DNA of 64,000 nucleotides from Aquiflexum balticum DSM 16537 (GTDB taxonomy: Bacteria > Bacteroidota > Bacteroidia > Cytophagales > Cyclobacteriaceae), in NCBI RefSeq assembly GCF_900176595.1, contig NZ_LT838813.1, positions 496,001 to 560,000 of the forward strand, written 5' to 3'. Positions 52,020-60,723 of the stretch are shown piece by piece; the first letter of the stretch is position 1; every line of letters begins with the position of its first letter. A program made the position numbers and the translations under genes. The notes below the pieces were generated by a model that did not search any database, was not told where the DNA came from, and was given only the letters and a program-made list of their open reading frames with translations.

Positions 52020-53285
52020 TTATAAATCCCTTGAGGTAACCCTGGAAGCAATCATTGCCGGCCTAAATGAAGCCAAAAAAGTAATGGTAATTACTGACAC
52101 CGAAGTCCATAAAAAATCCCACCATACCATCTTAACAGGATAACTTTCTATAACGGAAGAAGCAATACCCAAAGAAACCAATCCATATTGATCTTGCAGC
52201 CAACAGGCCAAATATCCCAATACAAGACCGATAATGGCTCCGGTAAATGCAATTATTGCTCCTTGTTTTAGATAGATTTTTTGAATCATCCACTTTTTTG
52301 CGCCCAATGCAAAAAGAATGGCCGTATCCCTTTTCTTCTCAATGGCCATCATGGAAAGAGAAAAAAAGATATTGAAAGAAGCGACTGCCAGTATAAAAGT
52401 CAAAGTCAGGAATACAAATAACTTTTCAATTTTGATCGTCCTCAGGATTTGGGCATGCTGCTCGTCGGTATCTTTTACCAGATAATCCTCTCCCAAAAAT
52501 GCCGAAACCTTGGATTTGACACGTTGGATACTATAACCTTCTGCCACTTTGATTTCAAGAGATGTCCGTTTTTCTCCATAATTGAGAAGGCTGCTTACAA
52601 AGGTCAGGGGTGCGATGATATAATTGTCGTCAAAATCCTTTTCAATACTAAAAAAGGCACTGGGTTTTAATATATCTCTGTTATATAATTGATTCGGGTC
52701 AATGGTCCCCGCACTTCTTGGCGCTTTGGGATAATATACCTGAAGCAGGTCTATAGGATTATCCAGGTCCACGGAAAGAAAGAAACCAACTCCCCTTCCG
52801 ATAATTGCTTTGGGCTGCTTCTCACTGCCCAAATCCAGTTCTCCCCAGATATAACCTTTGTCAAACCTCCCCTGTTGCAGGTAATTTTCAGAAACGCCTT
52901 TGATCCTTGCCAAATGTTGGTAGTCACGATATTTAAACAGGGCGTTATCCTCAATCACTTCAGTAACTACGCCTACTCCTTCAATTTCCTCAATGCTTTT
53001 CAACCAATCCTCTGTAACCAAAAAAGATTTCCCTTTAGTTGCCTCAATCTTGAGTTCGGCATCAAAGGAAGCATAAAGCCCTCTTATCAGATCTTCCAAT
53101 CCATTGAATACAGAAAGCACCATAATCAAAGACATGGTACCAACCGCCACTCCAATCATCGAAATCCGTGAAAGTATGGTGATGAAGTTCCGCCTTTTTT
53201 TACTGCGGAAATATCGATAGGCTATAAAAAACGAGAGGTTCAACGATCCGGAAATATAATTAATCTTCTTCTTCTTCCTCCTCAT
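52020..53285 (-). CDS. FtsX/LolC-E-type ABC transporter permease
   Basis: About 420-residue inner-membrane protein: one N-terminal membrane helix, a large periplasmic domain, and three C-terminal helices (IKIEKLFVFLTLTFILAVASFN, IAFTGAIIGLVLGYLACWL, FLWTSVSVITITFLASFRP), the topology of LolC/E or MacB-like permeases. ALFALGAKKWMIQKIYLKQGA is a family motif. Substrate is probably lipoproteins, as for LolE-type proteins in Bacteroidota. Its ATPase partner is not here. I choose the ATG at 53285, which overlaps rbfA by 26 bases; the in-frame ATG at 53306 would overlap it by 47. Confidence 0.82.
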   Translation of the reverse strand: MRRKKKKINYISGSLNLSFFIAYRYFRSKKRRNFITILSRISMIGVAVGTMSLIMVLSVFNGLEDLIRGLYASFDAELKIEATKGKSFLVTEDWLKSIEEIEGVGVVTEVIEDNALFKYRDYQHLARIKGVSENYLQQGRFDKGYIWGELDLGSEKQPKAIIGRGVGFFLSVDLDNPIDLLQVYYPKAPRSAGTIDPNQLYNRDILKPSAFFSIEKDFDDNYIIAPLTFVSSLLNYGEKRTSLEIKVAEGYSIQRVKSKVSAFLGEDYLVKDTDEQHAQILRTIKIEKLFVFLTLTFILAVASFNIFFSLSMMAIEKKRDTAILFALGAKKWMIQKIYLKQGAIIAFTGAIIGLVLGYLACWLQDQYGLVSLGIASSVIESYPVKMVWWDFLWTSVSVITITFLASFRPAMIASRVTSRDL

Positions 53286-53640
53286 CTGAAGCCTCTGGAA
53301 TATCAAGCGAATTGATTACTTTATCCATGTATTGGGCATAAGATGCTGAGTCATCTATAAAGAAGGCCAATTCAGGTATAATTCTTACTGATTTCCCTAT
53401 CCTATTCCCTAAATGCTTTCTTATTTCACCTTTCTTTTCTTCTATTATTTCAAAAGCTACTTTGTCCTTGTCCAATAAAAAACTGAGATAAACTCTTGCA
53501 ACACTCAAATCAGGACTGATGATTACCCTTGAAACTGTAATAAAAGCATTCCCGATGAGATGCTTTCCTTCCTTCTGAAAAATTTCACCCATTTCCTTTT
53601 GGATGAGTTTATTGAATTTCTGTTGTCTTTTGCTTTCCAT
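53260..53640 (-). CDS. rbfA: 30S ribosome-binding factor RbfA
   Basis: 126 residues with the KH-like RbfA fold (FQKEGKHLIGNAFITVSRVIISPDLSVARVYLSF, GNRIGKSVRIIPELAFFIDDS). Assists late processing of the 16S rRNA 5' end and cold adaptation. The acidic C-terminal tail (EEEEEED) is typical of Bacteroidota homologs. The downstream permease gene overlaps its 3' end, so the two are likely to be on one message. Confidence 0.93.
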   Translation of the reverse strand: MESKRQQKFNKLIQKEMGEIFQKEGKHLIGNAFITVSRVIISPDLSVARVYLSFLLDKDKVAFEIIEEKKGEIRKHLGNRIGKSVRIIPELAFFIDDSASYAQYMDKVINSLDIPEASDEEEEEED

Positions 53641-53693
53641 CGTTTTATTAATTGTGACAAATTTAGTGAATTAAATGTGTAACACTTAATTTC

Positions 53694-55136
53694 GTGGGTC
53701 CTGTTTGTAACACCTTTAGAATTAACCCGAACTTGCTGAGCTTTTTCCGTATCAACGACCCTTCCAGACTACTGGTTATCATAGCTTTACTCCTATTGTT
53801 GAGCAGTGTTTATATTTGGGTCTTGGATATCCCATTGTTACAGCCCGAGATGATTTGGCTGCTACTCGGTGAGAGGATGGCTGATGGCAAGCACATGTAT
53901 ATTGATATCATTGATGATACCGGACCACTTTCTTCAGGGATATATTGGGTTTGCTATTTGATTTTTGGCAAATCAGTGATGTCTTACAAATTACTGTCGT
54001 TATTGGTCATCATCTTTCAGATCGTCTATATCAACAACCTTTATATCAGATACAAATCCTTCGAAGAAAACACCTATATCCCGGCGTTGGTAATGGTGAT
54101 TTTGTTTCATCTCTCTTTTGATATGATCACTTTGTCTCCTGCTTTGATGGGGAGTACCTTTATAGTACTTGCCTTTGGACAGCTTTTTTCCCAGACTGTG
54201 CTGCAAAAAGAGGGTTCCGATTCTATTCTTCTAGTGGGTATTTTCGGAGGAATTGCTGCTTGTTTCCATTTTCCCTTGATCACTTTTCTTCCTTTTCTGT
54301 TGGTGGCTGGTATAGTGGTCAGCGGTTTTTCATTTCGGCAATTGATTTTGGCGATCGTTAGCTACGCTCTGCCACTGACCTTTTGTGCATTGTACTATTT
54401 CTGGATAGATGGTCTTCCCGCCTTTCTCAATCAGTTTATCATTTCCCCCCGATTGATTGAAAGCTATGCCCATGTTACTTACAGGGATCTTGCTATATTG
54501 TTTTCTTTACCCTTGTTTTTCACGACTTTGGGATTTTTTGTAGGATTGATTGTCAAATCACAGACAGTCAATCAACAGAAGCAACTTCAACTCACTTTGA
54601 TTTTTTTGATTTTTGCCGTTGGATCGCTGTTACTGACCAACAGAAGAACGCCTTATCAATTTATTGTGATCATTCCGGGGTTGGCATATTTTATCACTTT
54701 CCTTTTTGTGGCCTTCAAAAAAGGAGTGCCCATTAAAGTGCTCTCGCTCCTATTTGTTTTTGGAATTCCAATGATGGGATATAGCTGGATTTTTTTACAG
54801 ACAAATTCAGGAAATATCTCCACTTATGCAGTATCTGTAACCGAAGAACATACTGTCTCAGAAGGGAAAAAAATATTGGTATTGGGCGAAGATCTGGGGT
54901 ATTACCAAAAAGCATCTTTGGCTACTCCCTATCTTCACTATAGACTGTCAAAGATCCACTTGGAAAAAAATTACGGCCTTGAGAAAACCGCTGAAATCTT
55001 TCAGAATTTTCAAAAAGAAAAACCTGACCTCATTGTGGATGAAGAGGAGATTTTTAGAGGAATTTTGGAGAAAATGCCATTGTTGAAAGATCAATTCATT
55101 TTGGATAGATCAAATGTTTACAGAAGAAAGAAGTGA
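53694..55136 (+). CDS. Polytopic membrane protein, probable DUF6427-like
   Basis: 480-residue integral membrane protein with about ten hydrophobic segments and a soluble C-terminal tail. The N-terminus LLSFFRINDPSRLLVIIALLLLLSSVY resembles the Bacteroidota DUF6427 group, whose start (LSFFR) matches; there the polypeptide starts near here, so a TTG start at 53733 is more plausible than the GTG at 53694. Function is unknown; similarity in shape to glycosyltransferase-like GT-C proteins is possible but no catalytic motif is evident. It is divergent from rbfA. Confidence 0.6.
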   Translation: MGPVCNTFRINPNLLSFFRINDPSRLLVIIALLLLLSSVYIWVLDIPLLQPEMIWLLLGERMADGKHMYIDIIDDTGPLSSGIYWVCYLIFGKSVMSYKLLSLLVIIFQIVYINNLYIRYKSFEENTYIPALVMVILFHLSFDMITLSPALMGSTFIVLAFGQLFSQTVLQKEGSDSILLVGIFGGIAACFHFPLITFLPFLLVAGIVVSGFSFRQLILAIVSYALPLTFCALYYFWIDGLPAFLNQFIISPRLIESYAHVTYRDLAILFSLPLFFTTLGFFVGLIVKSQTVNQQKQLQLTLIFLIFAVGSLLLTNRRTPYQFIVIIPGLAYFITFLFVAFKKGVPIKVLSLLFVFGIPMMGYSWIFLQTNSGNISTYAVSVTEEHTVSEGKKILVLGEDLGYYQKASLATPYLHYRLSKIHLEKNYGLEKTAEIFQNFQKEKPDLIVDEEEIFRGILEKMPLLKDQFILDRSNVYRRKK

Positions 55137-55385
55137 AAATTAAGTCTTTAATTAAAAATATTTTTTTTGAAAAAAATGCTATAATTATCCGGTTAGCATT
55201 TGTAATAATTTAATTTTTAATACTTATATTTATTATTCCTCGCAATATAAAAACCTATTGTTTATTGTGTTTTCGCAATCTATATATTAGGAAATCTAAA
55301 ATTCCGCAGACTTCCTCAAGTATTTAAAAGTCCGAATAGCTGATTGTCGTTTTACAACCATTTGTAATATTTAAATTTCAAAAAA

Positions 55386-56045
55386 ATGGATAATCATTAC
55401 ATTATTGGAGAAGCCACTCTTTTGTCCAAGGGATTAAATCTTGTTTTGTCGAATTTTGGACAGCAAACTATCAATCACCTTTCATTCCATCAAATCAACA
55501 ACCTGCTGAACAGAGATTGGAATGGATCTGATTTTTTGTGGATGGACATTTCTCAGGAAATAAAAAACACCTTAAAAATCTGCCAGAAAATTTTCAAAAA
55601 AGATCGGGTACCCAAGGTATTTGTTTTCTGTGATAGCAAGGACCCCATAATAATTAAAAGCTTTTTGAAAGTCGGTGTCAACGGATATTTTCTCCCACAA
55701 TGTTGTGCCAACACCATCAAAGAGGCCTTGATCCATGTAAAAAATAATAAAAAATACATTGACCCGACGCTTAGTCAGATTTTAACCCAGAGCATTTTGG
55801 ATATTGAACCCTTGAAACCATTTCAAAATACGCTGACCAAAAGAGAAAAAGAAATACTTCACTTAATCATTGAGGAATATACCACTCAAGAAATCGCCAA
55901 CAAGCTTTTTATCAGTTTTTGTACTGTTGAAACCCATCGGTTACACCTGATCCAAAAGATGGGAGTCAGAAACACCGCTGGTTTGGTCAGGGAGGCCATT
56001 TCAAAAAATATTTATCAAAAATCCATGAATTCCATGAGTTTCTAA
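55386..56045 (+). CDS. LuxR-type response regulator with degenerate receiver, next to the eCIS cluster
   Basis: 219-residue protein with a receiver-like N-terminal domain and a LuxR/NarL helix-turn-helix (LTKREKEILHLIIEEYTTQEIANKLFISFCTVETHRLHLIQKMG, about residues 147-190). In the receiver, the acidic pair is reduced (IIGEAT in place of VDD), the conserved lysine of GYLLK is replaced (GYFLPQ), and only an Asp in WMDIS could be the phospho-acceptor. It may work without phosphorylation. Located directly upstream of the eCIS operon and followed by a terminator, so it is a likely but unproven regulator of it. The 249 bases upstream are AT-rich and without genes. Confidence 0.75.
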   Translation: MDNHYIIGEATLLSKGLNLVLSNFGQQTINHLSFHQINNLLNRDWNGSDFLWMDISQEIKNTLKICQKIFKKDRVPKVFVFCDSKDPIIIKSFLKVGVNGYFLPQCCANTIKEALIHVKNNKKYIDPTLSQILTQSILDIEPLKPFQNTLTKREKEILHLIIEEYTTQEIANKLFISFCTVETHRLHLIQKMGVRNTAGLVREAISKNIYQKSMNSMSF

Positions 56046-56067
56046 AATCCATATTTTCATGGATTTT
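56044..56067 (+). terminator. Terminator of the LuxR-type gene
   Basis: 9-bp stem AAAATCCAT/ATGGATTTT with a 6-base loop, beginning at the stop codon of the LuxR gene; no long T-tract. Confidence 0.65.
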
Positions 56068-56180
56068 ATTGCGGGCATTAATGATCAAATTTGAAATTAC
56101 GAGTTGGAAGTAAGAATGAAAAAACACTTCCTTCATAAGTACTGTTTCAATTGATTTTTCAGACCCAGAAAGCTCGCAAC

Positions 56181-56771
56181 ATGATTGACCAGATTTTAAA
56201 TACTGTTATTTCCCTCATGAATGATGATTTTGGTTCTATTGAACCAGAGGTAGTATTGGGAAATCTTGCACTGGTTGATACTTATAATGATGACCTGAAT
56301 AACAGCATTACCGATAAAGTAGTCCTTTCTGTGGTGAACATCCAACAGGAAAGCATTTTAAGAAATACCCCTGCAAATAGGCAAGTGTATAATAATCTCG
56401 GACAGCCTAATGGGGTGGCCAGACATCCGGGAATATTTTTAAACATCTATATATTGATAGGCGCCAATAAATCAGAATATGCTATCGGGCTTCAAAGGAT
56501 ATCACAGGTACTGACTTTTTTCCAACGTTCTCCGATTTTTACCGTGGCACAGATTCCTTCCCTTCCTGATTTTTCTCTTGACAAAATCATTTTTGATCTA
56601 CATTCTACAAGCTTTGAAGAGCTCAATCAGCTATGGGGTATTATGGGTGGAAAATATATTCCTTCTGTGATTTATAAAATGAGATTAGCTTACATAGACA
56701 GCATAGATACCAATGCTGAAATTTCTTTGGTCAGAAGTATTGATGCTTCCTTCACCAACAAATCGAAGTAG
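56181..56771 (+). CDS. DUF4255 (Pvc16/Afp16-like) cap protein of eCIS
   Basis: 196-residue cytosolic protein beginning MIDQILNTVISLMNDDFG. The pattern VVLSVVNIQQESILRN and PGIFLNIYILIGAN fits the DUF4255 / Pvc16 family, which caps the distal end of the contractile tail and ends tube polymerisation. I choose the ATG at 56181; the open frame extends ten codons upstream without a start. First in the cluster, with the next gene 2 nt later. In PVC and Afp the cap gene is last, so a first-gene position is a variation typical of Bacteroidota eCIS loci. Confidence 0.82.
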   Translation: MIDQILNTVISLMNDDFGSIEPEVVLGNLALVDTYNDDLNNSITDKVVLSVVNIQQESILRNTPANRQVYNNLGQPNGVARHPGIFLNIYILIGANKSEYAIGLQRISQVLTFFQRSPIFTVAQIPSLPDFSLDKIIFDLHSTSFEELNQLWGIMGGKYIPSVIYKMRLAYIDSIDTNAEISLVRSIDASFTNKSK

Positions 56772-56773
56772 TC

Positions 56774-57391
56774 ATGGATAGATCAGTCATTAAATTCGAA
56801 AAGCTGCTTTCAATACATTTTACTCATCCTGAGTACTCCTTTTCAGGGGCTTCAGGCGGCATCTTAACGAATTTTCTAAGAATACAACCGGATCTACCAA
56901 CCAAAAAGCTATTTAAAAAACATGATATCCATTATAGGTTAGGGCAGGATACACTTTTGTTGTTTGTCAGAATCCGACTTGACCGGGATGCCCCTTATTT
57001 CAGATTACCTAATGTACTCACCTCAAGGTTTCTTTTTGACCTTCAGAAAGAAGTGTTGAACCAAACAGATATACCCGATACCCACGGTGCAGAAAATCTT
57101 TACCGTATCAGGATAAATCTTCGGGCCTCAGCAAATTCAATGGACCTTTCATCTGCCACCTTGGGACCCATTGAATCAAGAGAACCTGAAATGATCTTTC
57201 ATCAAGTAGATCCACCATACTGGGAAACTGTACAGGTCAATATAAAGGGAACATTTGGAGTTATTGATCTGGTCACAGAAGGTTCCAGTAACCATAGACT
57301 GTATACAGATGTCAGCAATCAGAACTTGTATTATACACACGCAAATGGTAATGAACATGAACATTTATTCACGATTCATTTAAATACCTAA
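56774..57391 (+). CDS. Unknown protein in the eCIS operon
   Basis: 205-residue soluble protein with no signal peptide. I do not recognise its family. Mixed alpha/beta, with motifs such as RLGQDTLLLFVRIRLDRDAPYFRLPN and YTHANGNEHEHLFTIHLNT. It sits between the cap-like gene and the sheath in the same direction and is presumably a component or assembly factor of the particle. Its position suggests a conserved eCIS part rather than cargo, because cargo genes usually lie after the structural genes. No toxin-like motifs were seen. Confidence 0.6.
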   Translation: MDRSVIKFEKLLSIHFTHPEYSFSGASGGILTNFLRIQPDLPTKKLFKKHDIHYRLGQDTLLLFVRIRLDRDAPYFRLPNVLTSRFLFDLQKEVLNQTDIPDTHGAENLYRIRINLRASANSMDLSSATLGPIESREPEMIFHQVDPPYWETVQVNIKGTFGVIDLVTEGSSNHRLYTDVSNQNLYYTHANGNEHEHLFTIHLNT

Positions 57392-57422
57392 AAATAACAT
57401 GCAACCATAAAACAATTGTCCA

Positions 57423-58844
57423 ATGTCACAAATCAATGAATCAGCAATCAGAACGCCGGGCGTTTATATCAACGAAATCCCGTTATTCCCTCCATCTGTA
57501 GCCCAGGTGGAAACAGCCATACCGGCTTTTATCGGCTATACTCAAAACGATACAGATGAATTCGGGGATAGCTTGCATTTAGTCCCGACCAAAATTTTTT
57601 CCCTCAAAGAATATGAAACCTACTTTGGTAAGGCAGAAGATGAAGAGGGGATCACCGTGGCAGTAAACGTCACAACAGAAAATAGTACCGTTACGGGAAT
57701 TTCTGCAGAAGCGGCCATTGCTACACCTTCCCCGTTTCGGATGTATTATAACCTGCGGATGTACTTTACGAATGGAGGAGGTCCCTGCTATATCATTTCC
57801 GTCGGAACCACTGATCAAACCCCAGATCCGGAAGATTACGAGGATGGCCTCGAAGTATGTGCTGCAGAAGATGACCCCACAATCATTGTTTTTCCGGATG
57901 CTCCACACACAATTGGAGAATCTGAGTATTACGCTTTGGTTTCGCTGGCAATAGATCAGTGTGCGGCACTTCAAGATCGATTCACGCTTATAGATGTACA
58001 TACTCCTGCAGCAAATAATAATACCACCACTACTATTTCAACATTTAGAACTGCATTTACAAAAAATGACAGTCTCAATTACGGTGCAGTTTATTACCCT
58101 TGGTTGAATACCACCTTTGACTATGCTTACAGCGACGCAGATGTACAGGTTACCATAACTACTGATAGCGTAGCTGCTGCGGCAGTTGGTTTAGACACCT
58201 TGTTAACGTCTGAAACAGCCATCTATAATTTATGTAAATCCAAAATCAGAGAAAAATTAGGCCCGACATTGACTCCCGCTGCGGCCATGGCAGGTATTTA
58301 TGCCAAAGTGGATGCTTCCAGAGGCGTATGGAAAGCACCCGCGAATGTTTCTGTGAATGCGGTTTATGACCTTTCTGCAAGAATCACAGAAGCAGAGCAG
58401 GGAGGAATGAACATCGACGCTACCTCAGGAAAATCCGTGAATGCAATCCGCCTGTTTCAGGGGAAAGGATTTTTGGTTTGGGGTGCAAGAACTCTTGCCG
58501 GCAACGACAATGAGTGGCGCTACATCAATGTGAGGAGGTTTTTTATCATGGTGGAAGAATCATCCAAAAAAGCAACCATGCAATTTGTATTTGAACCAAA
58601 CGATGCCAATACCTGGGTGAAATTGAGGGCAATGCTGGAAAACTATCTTACCCTGCTTTGGAGACAAGGTGCATTGGCTGGGGCAAAACCTGAACATGCA
58701 TTTTATGTCCGATGCGGTTTGGGACAGACCATGACGGCACAGGATATTTTGGAAGGAAGGCTGATTGTCGAGATCGGGATGGCTGCAGTCCGTCCTGCTG
58801 AATTTATCATACTGCGTTTTTCACACAAAATGCAGGAATCTTAA
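57423..58844 (+). CDS. Contractile tail sheath protein
   Basis: 473-residue tail sheath subunit. N-terminal RTPGVYINEIPLFPPSVAQVETAIPAFIG and C-terminal VRRFFIMVEESSKKATMQFVFEPND ... LRAMLENYLTLLWRQGALAGAKPEHAFYVRCG are characteristic of the phage-like sheath family, where terminal strands are exchanged between rings. The middle (residues about 90-250) is a less conserved, Thr/Asp-rich domain that forms the outer surface. A single sheath gene here, unlike the three of PVC. The tube genes follow. Confidence 0.93.
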   Translation: MSQINESAIRTPGVYINEIPLFPPSVAQVETAIPAFIGYTQNDTDEFGDSLHLVPTKIFSLKEYETYFGKAEDEEGITVAVNVTTENSTVTGISAEAAIATPSPFRMYYNLRMYFTNGGGPCYIISVGTTDQTPDPEDYEDGLEVCAAEDDPTIIVFPDAPHTIGESEYYALVSLAIDQCAALQDRFTLIDVHTPAANNNTTTTISTFRTAFTKNDSLNYGAVYYPWLNTTFDYAYSDADVQVTITTDSVAAAAVGLDTLLTSETAIYNLCKSKIREKLGPTLTPAAAMAGIYAKVDASRGVWKAPANVSVNAVYDLSARITEAEQGGMNIDATSGKSVNAIRLFQGKGFLVWGARTLAGNDNEWRYINVRRFFIMVEESSKKATMQFVFEPNDANTWVKLRAMLENYLTLLWRQGALAGAKPEHAFYVRCGLGQTMTAQDILEGRLIVEIGMAAVRPAEFIILRFSHKMQES

Positions 58845-58886
58845 AATAATATAAAAATGAAATCATAACCTTAAAATAAGAAAATT

Positions 58887-59318
58887 ATGGCTAATTATCC
58901 CCTTCCCAAGTTTCACTTCCTGATAGAATGGGGTGGAACCAAAATAGGATTCAGTGAAGCCTCAGGCTTGGAAGTTACCACTGAATTAATAGAATACCGC
59001 GATGGCGCAAGTCCCGAATATTCGAAAATAAAAATGCCCGGCATGCAAAGCTTCTCAAATATTACTTTGAAAAGGGGGATTTTCCAGGGTGATAACGAAT
59101 TCTACGATTGGTGGAATACTGTTGCATTGAATACGATTGAAAGAAGGGATTTGATTATTTCTCTTTTGAATGAATCCCATGAACCGGTGGTGGTTTGGAA
59201 AGTTAAAAATGCCTGGCCCCTCAAAGTACAATCCACTGATTTGAATGCAACCGGGAACGAAACAGCCATTGAAACAATGGAGATTGCACACGAAGGACTA
59301 ACCATTCAAAACGAATAA
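58887..59318 (+). CDS. Tail tube protein 1 (gp19-like)
   Basis: 143-residue inner tube subunit of the T4 gp19/Hcp-like group. The pattern PLPKFHFLIEWGGTKIGFSEASGLEVTTE, followed by SNITLKRGIFQGDNEFYDWWNTV and TAIETMEIAHEGLTIQNE, is typical. It polymerises as hexameric rings inside the sheath. The gene lies 42 nt after the sheath and 2 nt before a second tube-like gene, so together they give two tube types as in Afp1/Afp5. Confidence 0.92.
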   Translation: MANYPLPKFHFLIEWGGTKIGFSEASGLEVTTELIEYRDGASPEYSKIKMPGMQSFSNITLKRGIFQGDNEFYDWWNTVALNTIERRDLIISLLNESHEPVVVWKVKNAWPLKVQSTDLNATGNETAIETMEIAHEGLTIQNE

Positions 59319-59320
59319 TC

Positions 59321-59818
59321 ATGTTTGCATATCCACCTGTAGGTTTTCATTTCTCTGTAGTGTTCCAACTATTTCCCCAAACCCCCAACGACTTCCGCTT
59401 TCAGGAAGTAAGCGGATTGGAAATGCAGATGAATATGGAAAGCATCACAGAAGGCGGGCAAAACAGGTTTACCTGGGAATTGCCTGTGCGGGCAAAATAT
59501 TCAGATATCGTCCTCAAAAGAGGGATGTTTATAGGTTCAGGGATTTTGATGTGGTGCAAAAATGCATTTGAGAATTTTGTTTTCGAGCCAGTCAATATCA
59601 TCATCAGCCTACTCAATGAACATCATGTTCCCATTCAAGCGTGGTACGTGGTAAACGCCATTCCCAAAAAATGGTCCGTGTCAAGTTTCAATGCTGAAAA
59701 AAGTGCATTGGTTGTAGAGTCGATCACGCTGAGCTACCAATATTTTGATATCATTAGTGTGGACTCCTTGCTTTCCTTAGGTGGAAGCATCGGTGGCTCG
59801 GCAAACATCAGCTTTTAA
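59321..59818 (+). CDS. Tail tube protein 2 (gp19-like)
   Basis: 165-residue paralog of the preceding gene: PPVGFHFSVVFQLFPQTPNDFRFQEVSGLEMQMN, DIVLKRGMFIG, ALVVESITLSYQYFDI. By analogy to Afp5 it may form the first rings contacting the baseplate (inference). A 12-residue Gly/Ser-rich tail follows (SLGGSIGGSANISF). The distance of 10 nt to the next small gene implies one transcript. Confidence 0.88.
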   Translation: MFAYPPVGFHFSVVFQLFPQTPNDFRFQEVSGLEMQMNMESITEGGQNRFTWELPVRAKYSDIVLKRGMFIGSGILMWCKNAFENFVFEPVNIIISLLNEHHVPIQAWYVVNAIPKKWSVSSFNAEKSALVVESITLSYQYFDIISVDSLLSLGGSIGGSANISF

Positions 59819-59828
59819 AATACAAATT

Positions 59829-59999
59829 ATGCCAATCGAAATCAAAGAACTCCTGATCAGGGCATCTGTGGGAAGTCAAGCCAATGAACGCCCACGTGAA
59901 AACGCACCTGTCGCAAATTTGGAAAACCTGAAACAGGAAATCATCGAGGAGGTAACAGAAGAAGTACTAAGAAAACTAATGCTTAAAAACGAACGCTGA
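59829..59999 (+). CDS. DUF5908-family small eCIS protein
   Basis: 56-residue protein starting MPIEIKELLIRASVG and ending in a helical, acidic-basic segment (EIIEEVTEEVLRKLMLKNER). Matches the small DUF5908-type protein that is regularly found between tube and LysM-type genes in eCIS loci (Pvc6-like). The start is the ATG at 59829, since the longer frame to 59781 overlaps the tube gene and has no coding character. Its stop overlaps the start of the next gene (TGATG). Confidence 0.82.
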   Translation: MPIEIKELLIRASVGSQANERPRENAPVANLENLKQEIIEEVTEEVLRKLMLKNER

Positions 60000-60715
60000 T
60001 GCTGGATTTTGGTCATAAAGTAGAAAAACTCTATGTACAACCTTACAGGGATGCTGAATTTTCTCAGCCTGTCCCTGAAAATAAGTTCAGTGCCCTGATC
60101 AATCCGGCTACCTACAATATTTCATACAAATTCGAATTTGATGACAGTCAGGCTCCGGGCACTTCTGCCACCAATATGAAATTCAATAGGATTTTGCCCA
60201 GGGATTTCAACTTTGATTTTCTGTTTGACGGGACCGGGGTGGTCAAAGACATGTCTGTTTTAAGCTTGGGAATAGCCAATCCATTTGCTGAACCTGTCAC
60301 AGTCACAGAGCAGATTGAAGCCTTTAAAAGGAAAATTATTGATTATCAATCTGACCGACACCGTCCCTATTACCTCAAAATCCACTGGGGAGAGCTCCTG
60401 TTCAAAGGAGTTCTCAAACAAATGGATATTGAATACAAAGTATTTGCACCTGACGGAAAACCTATCAGGGCTATGGCAAAATGCCAATTTGCGGAAAGTA
60501 TTGCTGATGTGCAAAGGGCTGCTGAGGAAAACAGGGAAAGTCCCGATATCACACATGAACGAAATTTCAATGCAACAGATAGGCTTGATCATCTGACTTT
60601 CAAAATTTACGAAAAAGACGAGCCTTATATACAAGTAGCCGAATTCAATGGTCTCGATGGTTTTAGAAAAATAGCTGCCGGCACAAAAATTTATTTCCCT
60701 CCAATTGAAAAATAA
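59999..60715 (+). CDS. LysM-domain tube-to-baseplate adaptor (Pvc7-like)
   Basis: 238 residues. The start KVEKLYVQPYRDAEFSQPVPENKFSALINPATYN and the middle LKQMDIEYKVFAPDGKPIRAMAKCQFAE match the Afp7/Pvc7-type protein linking tube to the VgrG spike. The end (LDHLTFKIYEKDEPYIQVAEFNGLD, IAAGTKIYFPPIEK) is a LysM-like repeat. It starts in the overlapping TGATG and is 8 nt before the VgrG gene. Not likely to bind peptidoglycan; in this family LysM serves structural contacts. Confidence 0.85.
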   Translation: MLDFGHKVEKLYVQPYRDAEFSQPVPENKFSALINPATYNISYKFEFDDSQAPGTSATNMKFNRILPRDFNFDFLFDGTGVVKDMSVLSLGIANPFAEPVTVTEQIEAFKRKIIDYQSDRHRPYYLKIHWGELLFKGVLKQMDIEYKVFAPDGKPIRAMAKCQFAESIADVQRAAEENRESPDITHERNFNATDRLDHLTFKIYEKDEPYIQVAEFNGLDGFRKIAAGTKIYFPPIEK

Positions 60716-60723
60716 GCTGTTTC

